The notes under the pieces: model-generated
The model's database searches: none
What the model was told of the DNA's origin: nothing
Seen by the model: only the letters and a program-made list of their open reading frames with translations
In this document: positions 17,385 to 24,720 of the stretch, in pieces
How positions within the stretch are numbered: position 1 is the first letter of the stretch
How the letters are laid out: each line of letters starts with the position of its first letter
Position numbers and translations under genes: made by a program
Source: Flavobacteriales bacterium
GTDB taxonomy: Bacteria > Bacteroidota > Bacteroidia > JACJYZ01
Length of the DNA stretch: 64,000 bases
Reading direction: 5' to 3'
NCBI GenBank assembly: GCA_020635855.1
Contig: JACJYZ010000002.1
Coordinates: 1,364,001 to 1,428,000 of the forward strand

Positions 17385-17630
17385 GTGAGCGCCTTGTGAA
17401 ACACATGCGAGGGACGAGCATGTCATTGATTTGGCTTGGACCTCGGAGCGATAAGGGATCGCGTAGCGCAGCGGAGCACTCCCGGAAGAAAGCTCGCTTT
17501 TGTTTTTGTGAGCGCCTTGTGAAACACATGCGAGGGACGAGCATGTCATTGATTTGGCTTGGACCTCGGAGCGATAAGGGATCGCGCAGCGCAGCGGAGC
17601 ACTCCCGGGAAAAGCTCGCTTTTGTTTTTG
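17367..17630 (+). repeat. 122-bp tandem repeat downstream of tRNA-Arg (2.15 copies)
   Basis: Copy 1 runs 17367-17489, copy 2 runs 17490-17611, and a third copy breaks off after 19 bases (17612-17630). The full copies are nearly identical. Each begins AAGCTCGCTTTTGTTTTTG and contains a hairpin ACATGC-N9-GCATGT, plus CATTGATTTGGCTTGG, which is inverted relative to AGCCAAATCAATG right after the tRNA. Open frames through it are repeat artefacts. The rest of 17631-17731 shows no gene. Confidence 0.85.
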
Positions 17631-17698
17631 TCCTGTTGCTGTATGCTCACACTGTATGCTGACACGGTACTTCTCTCGACATTTTACCGTCAAGTTTG

Positions 17699-17706
17699 TA
17701 GATTTG
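17699..17706 (+). promoter_or_regulatory. Possible -7 box upstream of lipoprotein gene
   Basis: TAGATTTG fits the Bacteroidota TAnnTTTG box and lies 25 bases before the ATG at 17732. A matching upstream TTTG box is not clear. Confidence 0.35.
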
Positions 17707-17731
17707 TTATACCTCCTTATACACCCGCGCC

Positions 17732-18463
17732 ATGACCAAAATCTCACATGCAATCCGGATGCTGTTGTTACTGGCTATTGTATCCTGCAAGCCGGATGAA
17801 AGCCTGCGACCTTCCTATATCATCATCGCCGACCCTGATGTGCATCCCACTGAAGTGAACCACGAGGTTTCGGGTGGGTACAATCATGCGGATACTTTGG
17901 TGATCGATCTGGACGGTGACGGCACAGCAGATATCAGGTTTGGCGCCGCGATTGTCGGTTCGCCTGGCAGCGGTGTGCGCGGCTACAGTTTTTTAAATTG
18001 TCTTCACAGCGATATTCAGGTGGCTGCGGAGTCTCATCCCTATGATGTATATGAAGATGTTCGGCAGGATTCTGCAAGAATCGATCCTGATAAACCTTAT
18101 TATCAACAATTCACAGTCTACGAACGGACCTGTGACCCGACCAGCGGCTTTCCGTTGAAAGAATCAGGTTTCATTGATGATATCACTTTCCAGGCAGGAG
18201 ATACCCTGAGAAAAGGAGATGGTTTCTCCGCGAAGTCAAGTTTTAACCTGAATACAACAACCGGAACCACCATTACACAGACTCCAGCTTATGGTTTCCC
18301 GGCATATAGGTACATCACCCACAACGAGCAATGTGGCTATCCCGATTTCACCGATACCACGTATGCCGGTTTCCGGTTGCATGACCGGTTGGGGTGGGTG
18401 AAATTCCGGCGATCAGGAATGGCGCAAATTCAGGTGTATGATTATGCCATACAGCAACCATAG
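17732..18463 (+). CDS. Putative lipoprotein of unknown function
   Basis: A 243-residue protein with a short hydrophobic leader ending in the lipobox LAIVSC (Cys near residue 19), so it is probably a lipidated envelope protein. The rest is mostly beta-type, with a calcium-loop-like DLDGDGTADIRF near residue 70 and the pattern LHDRLGWVKFRR close to the C-terminus. I do not recognise a family. It stands alone between the tRNA-Arg repeat region and the marR-hut operon. Confidence 0.7.
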   Translation: MTKISHAIRMLLLLAIVSCKPDESLRPSYIIIADPDVHPTEVNHEVSGGYNHADTLVIDLDGDGTADIRFGAAIVGSPGSGVRGYSFLNCLHSDIQVAAESHPYDVYEDVRQDSARIDPDKPYYQQFTVYERTCDPTSGFPLKESGFIDDITFQAGDTLRKGDGFSAKSSFNLNTTTGTTITQTPAYGFPAYRYITHNEQCGYPDFTDTTYAGFRLHDRLGWVKFRRSGMAQIQVYDYAIQQP

Positions 18464-18510
18464 AATACTCTTGAATGCTTAGCGCGGGAACGTGGATCCT
18501 CGTGCTAATT

Positions 18511-18553
18511 TTTGCTTTCAATATGTAACCACTTACATAAATTTGTATATTTG
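18511..18553 (+). promoter_or_regulatory. Promoter of the marR-hut operon with two overlapping -7 boxes
   Basis: TTTG at 18511-18514 is followed after 23 bases by TAAATTTG (18538-18545), and directly after that by a second box TATATTTG (18546-18553), five bases before the ATG at 18558. The short dyad GTAA-N4-TTAC at 18525-18536 between the boxes could be an operator for the MarR protein itself. The leader would be very short. Confidence 0.55.
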
Positions 18554-18557
18554 TTTC

Positions 18558-19040
18558 ATGGACGTCTACAAAGAAGCCGGATATCTCGTGTTGGGCTCGC
18601 GCCTGAAACGCCTCAGTGAACGCATCCTGCAAGACATTGCAGGGGTGTACAGGGCGCAGGACATTCCTTTCGAGATCACCTGGTTTCCGGTGTTCTTCGA
18701 GCTCGACCGTCGCGGTAACCTCTCCATTACGGAAATGGCCGACATGCTTCAGGTGAGCCACCCGGCCATCATCCAGATGGTGGGCAAGCTCCGCGAAAAC
18801 CAATTGGTGAACGAAGCCCGCGACCCTGCCGACGGCCGCCGCCGCATGGTGTCGCTTTCGACCCGCGGCAAGAAACTCCTGGAGCGCATCAAGCCGGTGT
18901 GGGCATCCCTCGAAAAGGCCATGCAGGGCATGATGCAGGAGGGCGAACATTTGCAACATATCCTCACTACCTTGGACGAACTGGAACTGCAACTCAACAA
19001 AAAAAATGTGTTCACACGCGTGAACGAAATGCTTACTTAA
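18558..19040 (+). CDS. MarR-family transcriptional regulator of the hut operon
   Basis: About 160 residues with a winged helix-turn-helix (about residues 45-115: SITEMADMLQVSHPAIIQMV, then the wing ARDPADGRRRMVSLSTRGKK), typical of MarR regulators, which are dimers that lose DNA binding on contact with a ligand. The ATG at 18558 is chosen because the upstream in-frame codons overlap the promoter. The hutH start lies one base after its stop, so it is the first gene of the histidine-degradation operon and likely controls it, possibly in response to histidine or urocanate. That role is inferred from position only; in other bacteria HutC (GntR-type) does this job. Confidence 0.88.
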   Translation: MDVYKEAGYLVLGSRLKRLSERILQDIAGVYRAQDIPFEITWFPVFFELDRRGNLSITEMADMLQVSHPAIIQMVGKLRENQLVNEARDPADGRRRMVSLSTRGKKLLERIKPVWASLEKAMQGMMQEGEHLQHILTTLDELELQLNKKNVFTRVNEMLT

Positions 19041-19041
19041 G

Positions 19042-20607
19042 ATGTCAACATTCGCATTCGGGAAAGATCAATTGTCGGTGTCAGCTGCCTTCAATATTGC
19101 ACGTGGTCATGTGCAGGGTCGCCTCACGCCTGAGGTGCTGGCCCTTGCCGCCAAAAGCCGCGAAGCCGTGGAAACCATCGTCACTGGCAGCGAGACCCTC
19201 TATGGTGTGAACACCGGCTTCGGGCCTCTCTGCCAGACCCGCATCTCCGCAGACCATACCCGTCAGCTCCAGGTGAACCTGCTTAAAAGTCATAGCGTTG
19301 GGGTAGGAGACCCCGTGCACCCTCAACTCGCCAAGCTGATGCTGATCTCCAAACTGCAGTCGCTATGCGTGGGCTTCTCCGGCGTGTCCGAACCGTTGCT
19401 TCAACGTATTCTCTGGCACATCGATAACGACATCATTCCCGTTGTGCCTTCCCAGGGATCTGTTGGTGCGTCCGGCGACCTGGCACCGCTTGCGCACCTG
19501 TTCCTCCCGTTGATCGGACTGGGGCATGTGCATCACAAAGGACAAGTGAAGCCGACCGCACAAATGCTGCAGGAAGAAGACATGCAACCGCTGGAGCTCC
19601 TGGCCAAGGAAGGCCTCGCCCTCATCAACGGCACACAGTTCATCGCAGCCCATGCCACGCTGGGCATCGAACGCCTCCATCACGCCCTCAATACCGCCGA
19701 TATCATCGGGGCCATGTCGCTGGAAGCCTTGCTCGGCTCCGTGCGCCCGTTTGATGAACGTCTCCATCACCTGCGGCCTTTTCCCGGAAACCTGCTGGTG
19801 GCACGCCGCCTTCGTAAGTTGCTTGAAGGCTCAGAGATGGTGGTCTCCCACGAACACTGCGAACGGGTACAGGATCCCTATTCGCTTCGCTGCATGCCAC
19901 CTGTACATGGCGCCTCCCGCAACGCATGGTTGCATGTGAAGGAGATGCTGCATGTGGAGCTGAATGCAGTGACCGATAACCCCATTGTGCTGGATGCGCA
20001 GAACACCATCAGCGGCGGTAATTTCCATGGACAACCCATGGCGCTCCCGTTGGACTATGCCACCCTGGCAGCCCATGAGGTAGGCAACATCTCCGACCGC
20101 CGTACCTACCTGTTGTTGGAAGGAAGGGAAGGACTTCCCACCTTGCTGATGAAGAACACCGGTATCAACTCCGGCTTCATGATCCCACAATATACCTCTG
20201 CTGCTCTGGTGAGCGAGAACAAAGCTTTATGCTTCCCGGCCAGCGCCGACAGCATTCCCACGTCGCTCGGACAGGAAGACCACGTGAGCATGGGCTCCAT
20301 CAGCGGCCGCAAACTGAACCAGGTGATCGACAACCTGGAGAAGATCCTGGCCGTGGAACTTATCTGCGCCGCCCAGGCGTTCGACTACCGACGTCCCATG
20401 AAGTCCGGCAAGATCCTCGAAGCCTGTCACCACCTGGTCCGCGATCATATCAGTCACACCGAAGAAGACCGCGTGTTCTCCGACGACCTGCAGGTGGCTA
20501 CACAACTCATTTCCGGATATCAACTCTCGACCCTCGCCGAAGAAACCGCCGCGCGTGAAGGGATCGACCTAAACGGTGAACAACATGAACGTTTCAGACT
20601 TTCTTAA
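19042..20607 (+). CDS. hutH: Histidine ammonia-lyase
   Basis: A 521-residue enzyme that deaminates L-histidine to urocanate, the first step of histidine catabolism. The Ala143-Ser144-Gly145 triad within GSVGASGDLAPLAHL forms the MIO electrophile, and YGVNTGFGPL (residues 54-63) is the other family signature. Length is close to the usual 500-510. Its 3' end overlaps the hutU start by 23 bases, indicating tight coupling. Confidence 0.97.
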   Translation: MSTFAFGKDQLSVSAAFNIARGHVQGRLTPEVLALAAKSREAVETIVTGSETLYGVNTGFGPLCQTRISADHTRQLQVNLLKSHSVGVGDPVHPQLAKLMLISKLQSLCVGFSGVSEPLLQRILWHIDNDIIPVVPSQGSVGASGDLAPLAHLFLPLIGLGHVHHKGQVKPTAQMLQEEDMQPLELLAKEGLALINGTQFIAAHATLGIERLHHALNTADIIGAMSLEALLGSVRPFDERLHHLRPFPGNLLVARRLRKLLEGSEMVVSHEHCERVQDPYSLRCMPPVHGASRNAWLHVKEMLHVELNAVTDNPIVLDAQNTISGGNFHGQPMALPLDYATLAAHEVGNISDRRTYLLLEGREGLPTLLMKNTGINSGFMIPQYTSAALVSENKALCFPASADSIPTSLGQEDHVSMGSISGRKLNQVIDNLEKILAVELICAAQAFDYRRPMKSGKILEACHHLVRDHISHTEEDRVFSDDLQVATQLISGYQLSTLAEETAAREGIDLNGEQHERFRLS

Positions 20608-22255
20608 AATCTACGCAAGTCACCCGAACTACAAAGCGCCTCACGGCGTACAACTGCATGCGAAGTCGTGGCAGACGGAAGCGCCGCTGCGCATGCTCCT
20701 CAACAACCTCGACCATGAGGTGGCTGAAGACCCCGATCATTTTGTGGTGTACGGGGGGCGGGGGCAGGCAGTGCGCAACCGCGAAGCCTTCGACCTGATC
20801 GTGAAAACCCTGCTGACCATGGATGAAGATCACAGCCTCCTGGTGCAGTCGGGCAAACCCGTCGGACTGGTGCGAACCCATGCGGAAGCACCACGCGTGC
20901 TCATCGCCAACAGCAACCTGGTGCCACATTGGGCGAACTGGGAACACTTCGATGAACTGGCGGCAAAAGGATTGATGATGTACGGCCAGATGACGGCCGG
21001 AAGTTGGATTTATATCGGCTCCCAGGGCATACTTCAAGGGACCTACGAAACCTTCGCGTCGTGCGCAAGGCAGCACTTTGGTGGCAGCCTGCAGCATAAG
21101 TTGTTGGTATCCGCGGGACTTGGGGGCATGGGTGGTGCGCAACCACTGGCAGCTACTTTGGCCGGTGCAACGTTCCTGGGGGCCGATGTGGATCCGAAAC
21201 GCATTGAAAAGAGATTGGAGACCCGCTACATCGATAAGATGACCGCCAGTTACGAAGAAGCGCGCGACTGGGCGCTGGAGGCGAAAGAGAAAGGCCAGGC
21301 CATCTCCATCGGATTGGTCAGCGATGCAGGTGATATGCTTGAGAAACTTTTGAAAGATGGCATCATCCCGGACGTGCTGACAGATCAAACCTCTGCCCAC
21401 GATCCGGTGAACGGTTATGTTCCGAATGGAATGAGCCTGGAAGAAGCTGCGGATCTGCGAAAGAAAAACCCGGTGACTTATAAGGAAAGATCCCTCAAAA
21501 GCATGGCGCGCCATGTGCACCTGATGCTGGAAATGCAGTCCAAAGGAAGCCGCACATTTGACTATGGCAACAACCTGCGCGAGTTCGCCCGGCAGGGTGG
21601 AGAATCCCACGCCTTCGACTTCCCCGGCTTCGTGCCCGCATATGTAAGGCCGCTGTTCTGTGAGGGGAAAGGTCCGTTCCGATGGGTGGCGCTCTCGGGA
21701 GATCCGGAAGACATTTACACCACCGACAACGCCCTCATGGAGGCATTTCCTGAAAACACCCACCTCATTCATTGGCTGAAGGAGGCCCGGGAAAAAATCG
21801 CCTTCCAGGGACTGCCGTCGCGCATTTGCTGGCTCGGACTAGGTGAACGCGAAAAGGCAGGATTGATCTTCAATGACCTCGTGCGAACCGGCAAAGTGAA
21901 AGCGCCCATCGTGATCGGCCGCGATCACCTCGACTGCGGTTCGGTGGCATCTCCCTACCGTGAAACCGAATCGATGAAGGATGGATCGGATGCCGTTTCC
22001 GACTGGCCCCTGTTGAACCTGATGTCGAACACCGCCGGAGGCGCCACATGGGTGAGCTTTCACCATGGCGGTGGCGTGGGCATGGGCTTCTCGCAACATG
22101 CCGGTATGGTGGTGCTGGCCGATGGTACGGAACGTGCGGATCAATGCCTGAGACGTGTGCTGTTCAACGACCCTGCCCTGGGCGTGATGCGCCATGCGGA
22201 TGCAGGCTATGAAGAAGCGGAAGAGTTCGAGGAAAAGTTCGGATTGAAGATTTGA
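20585..22255 (+). CDS. hutU: Urocanate hydratase
   Basis: About 556 residues. It converts urocanate to imidazolonepropionate using tightly bound NAD as electrophile. Recognisable stretches are GRGQAVRN, MYGQMTAGSWIYIGSQGI, the nucleotide-binding GLGGMGGAQP and LDCGSVASPYRETE near the C-terminus. The ATG at 20585 is chosen over an in-frame GTG at 20576. It overlaps hutH, and its stop is followed by a 159-base gap with inverted repeats before hutI. Confidence 0.97.
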   Translation: MNVSDFLKIYASHPNYKAPHGVQLHAKSWQTEAPLRMLLNNLDHEVAEDPDHFVVYGGRGQAVRNREAFDLIVKTLLTMDEDHSLLVQSGKPVGLVRTHAEAPRVLIANSNLVPHWANWEHFDELAAKGLMMYGQMTAGSWIYIGSQGILQGTYETFASCARQHFGGSLQHKLLVSAGLGGMGGAQPLAATLAGATFLGADVDPKRIEKRLETRYIDKMTASYEEARDWALEAKEKGQAISIGLVSDAGDMLEKLLKDGIIPDVLTDQTSAHDPVNGYVPNGMSLEEAADLRKKNPVTYKERSLKSMARHVHLMLEMQSKGSRTFDYGNNLREFARQGGESHAFDFPGFVPAYVRPLFCEGKGPFRWVALSGDPEDIYTTDNALMEAFPENTHLIHWLKEAREKIAFQGLPSRICWLGLGEREKAGLIFNDLVRTGKVKAPIVIGRDHLDCGSVASPYRETESMKDGSDAVSDWPLLNLMSNTAGGATWVSFHHGGGVGMGFSQHAGMVVLADGTERADQCLRRVLFNDPALGVMRHADAGYEEAEEFEEKFGLKI

Positions 22256-22257
22256 TT

Positions 22258-22390
22258 GGAACCACATAGGCACATAGAACACATGAGGTTTGCGCATAGG
22301 TTAATTTTCCTTACAATTCTTTACCCCTTTACAACACCTTACCCCTTTACCCATTCATTCGCTTTGTTCCCTATGTACCTATGTGTTTCC
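22258..22390. repeat. 20-bp inverted repeat flanking the hutU-hutI gap
   Basis: GGAACCACATAGGCACATAG at 22258-22277 and CTATGTACCTATGTGTTTCC at 22371-22390 are inverted copies (18 of 20 positions). Between them is a CTTTACCCC-like tract. It could fold into a long hairpin between hutU and hutI or represent a small decayed repeat element. Confidence 0.7.
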
Positions 22391-22414
22391 AAAATATATT
22401 TCCACATTTAGGCC

Positions 22415-23641
22415 ATGAAACTCATCGGACCTTTTACCCAGATCGTAACCCTGAACGGACTCCCGTTGGCAGGCCCTCTTGCTGATGACCGGCTGGAGAT
22501 CATCCTTCGCGGAGGTGTGCTGGTGCAGGATGGGGTGATCGTGAAGGTCGGCGACTTCAATACCTTGCAAAAGGAGGCGGAGGAAGTGGAAGAGATCACC
22601 GGTGATCATGTGCTCATGCCCGGTTTTATTGATGCACATACCCACATTTGTTTCGCCGGATCACGAGCCGGAGACTATGCTTCCCGGATTGCAGGCAAAT
22701 CCTATGTGCAGATACTGGAAGAAGGCGGCGGTATCATGGATACCGTACGAAAAACACGGGCAGCCACTTCGGAAGAGTTGATTGAAGGGATGGTGTTAAG
22801 ATGCAACCGACTGACCTCGGAAGGCGTGACCACCTGTGAGGTGAAAAGCGGGTACGGTCTTTCTCTGGAAGATGAACTGAAAATGCTTCGCGCCATTCGT
22901 GAGGCGAATGATCAAACTGCTTTGGACCTGGTGTCTACCTGTCTGGCGGCGCACGTAAAGCCCCCGGAGTTTGAAGATGCCGCATCCTATGTAGGCTTTC
23001 TCATAGAACATGTGCTGCCGGTCGTGAAGTCGGAACAACTTGCGAACAGGGCCGATGTGTTTGTTGAACCATCTGCCTTTGCGCCTGATGCAGCCCGCAC
23101 ATACCTGCAGGCATGCCGGGACCTGGGCTTCGCCATTACCGTACATGCCGATCAATTCACCGCCATGGGCAGTATGCTCGCCGCGGAGTTTGATGCGGTC
23201 AGTGCCGACCACCTCGAAGCGGTGAATGATGCTGGTATCGCTGCGTTGAAGAAGAAAAGTGTGATCGCCACGGTACTGCCGGGCGCCACATTGGGCTTGG
23301 GCATGCCGTTCGCGCCTGCGAGAAAGTTGTTGGATGCCGGACTCTGCCTGGTGATTGCCAGCGACTGGAACCCGGGCTCCGCGCCGATGGGGAATCTCCT
23401 TTTGCAGGCAGCTGTAATGGGTGCTGCGGAAAAGCTGACCACCACCGAAACCCTGGCGGCCGTCACGGTGCGCGCCGCCGCTGCTTTGCAGCTGAACGAC
23501 CGCGGCGTGATCGCTGCAGATAAAAAAGCGGACATGGTCGCTTTCCCGGTGGCCGATTTCCGCGAGGTCCTCTACCACCAGGGCAGCCTTCAACCCAACC
23601 TCGTCTGGAAAAACGGAATGCAAACCCACATCCCTCACTAA
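22415..23641 (+). CDS. hutI: Imidazolonepropionase
   Basis: A 408-residue amidohydrolase-superfamily enzyme that opens imidazolonepropionate to N-formimino-L-glutamate. Metal and substrate motifs are visible: PGFIDAHTHICFAGSR (HxH ligand pair), ITVHADQF with a third ligand, and IASDWNPGSAP with the Asp. Size is normal. It is third of the four hut enzymes, separated from hutU by a repeat-containing gap that may hold an internal promoter (TATATTTC at 22395). Confidence 0.97.
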   Translation: MKLIGPFTQIVTLNGLPLAGPLADDRLEIILRGGVLVQDGVIVKVGDFNTLQKEAEEVEEITGDHVLMPGFIDAHTHICFAGSRAGDYASRIAGKSYVQILEEGGGIMDTVRKTRAATSEELIEGMVLRCNRLTSEGVTTCEVKSGYGLSLEDELKMLRAIREANDQTALDLVSTCLAAHVKPPEFEDAASYVGFLIEHVLPVVKSEQLANRADVFVEPSAFAPDAARTYLQACRDLGFAITVHADQFTAMGSMLAAEFDAVSADHLEAVNDAGIAALKKKSVIATVLPGATLGLGMPFAPARKLLDAGLCLVIASDWNPGSAPMGNLLLQAAVMGAAEKLTTTETLAAVTVRAAAALQLNDRGVIAADKKADMVAFPVADFREVLYHQGSLQPNLVWKNGMQTHIPH

Positions 23642-23663
23642 CGACTAAAGACTAACGACTCAT

Positions 23664-24632
23664 ATGTATCACGCCCCTGACACATCCCTCTGGAAAGGTC
23701 GCCACGACGGTGACGAGCCTTCCCATCACCGCTACCATCATGTGGTTCGTCCGCTTGATATGGGTGCGGATGTGCCCCAGGTTTCCGGGATGGCTTTTGC
23801 CTTGCTTGGATTTTCTTCGGATGAAGGTGTGAAACGGAACAAGGGCAGGGCGGGAGCGGCAGAAGGACCCAATGCGATCCGCGCGGCACTGGCCAACCTG
23901 CCATTTCACGCCGGAACGGATGTGATCATCGTGGATGCCGGGGATGTGATCTGCGACCGGGACCAGCTGGAAGCGGCACAGGTGCGTTTGGCGGAGGCGG
24001 TTAAAACACTGTTGCAAGCCGGATATTTTCCGCTGGTGATGGGTGGCGGACATGAAGTCTCGTTCGGCCACTATATGGGTTTGCACCAAGCCCATCCCGA
24101 ATCCCACATCGGTATTTTTAACTTCGATGCCCATTTTGACCTGCGCGATGACAAGCAGGGCGCCACATCCGGAACACCCTTTACACAAATTGCCGGTAAG
24201 TTGAAGGAGGAAGGAACCCCGTTTTCCTATTGCTGTGCCGGTATCGAATGGTTTGGCAACACCGCTTACCTGTTTGAACAGGCAAAGGGGAGAGGCGTGC
24301 AGTACTTGTTTTCCCAGGATGTTCAGATGCCCTGCCCTGAAAGCAGCCTGAAAAGCATGGATGATTTTCTGGCTTCTGTGGATCGCCTTTATGTGACGCT
24401 ATGCCTGGATGTGTTCTCGGCTTCCGTGGCACCCGGGGTGAGCGCACCGAACCCGGCCGGATTGCTCCCGCGGGATGTGCAACCCCTCCTTGAAAGACTG
24501 CTCCGGAGCGGCAAGGTGTTGTCGATGGATGTGGCGGAAATGAACCCCGCAATGGACCGTGATGGCATCACCGCCAGGTTGGCTGCCATCATGCTGGACC
24601 AGGTGATTCGCACCCGATCGGACGCCAGATAA
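23664..24632 (+). CDS. hutG: Formimidoylglutamase (arginase/agmatinase family)
   Basis: A 322-residue ureohydrolase-fold enzyme that hydrolyses N-formimino-L-glutamate to glutamate and formamide. The Mn-binding motifs are MGGGHEVSFG, FNFDAHFDLR and LCLDVFSASVAPGVSAPNP. It lies 22 bases after hutI, separated by a short ACGACTA-type heptamer run (23641-23661). Its presence means this organism uses the formamide-releasing branch of the Hut pathway and closes the operon. Confidence 0.95.
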   Translation: MYHAPDTSLWKGRHDGDEPSHHRYHHVVRPLDMGADVPQVSGMAFALLGFSSDEGVKRNKGRAGAAEGPNAIRAALANLPFHAGTDVIIVDAGDVICDRDQLEAAQVRLAEAVKTLLQAGYFPLVMGGGHEVSFGHYMGLHQAHPESHIGIFNFDAHFDLRDDKQGATSGTPFTQIAGKLKEEGTPFSYCCAGIEWFGNTAYLFEQAKGRGVQYLFSQDVQMPCPESSLKSMDDFLASVDRLYVTLCLDVFSASVAPGVSAPNPAGLLPRDVQPLLERLLRSGKVLSMDVAEMNPAMDRDGITARLAAIMLDQVIRTRSDAR

Positions 24633-24720
24633 CACGTCGTTTTTTCTTTTTCTGCCCTCCGTTTTTCTGGCTATACTTGTACACTTCGTGTGTATAGTTT
24701 TCATTCACCAATCCAACAAA

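Noticed and set aside
17065..17753. Minus-strand frames of 135-159 codons over the tRNA-Arg region
   Set aside because: They translate the tRNA gene and the 122-bp tandem repeat; the repeated peptide is a repeat artefact.
20594..21772. 392-codon open frame on the minus strand inside hutU
   Set aside because: It is antisense to a clearly real hutU, has no recognisable motif and is a by-product of codon bias.
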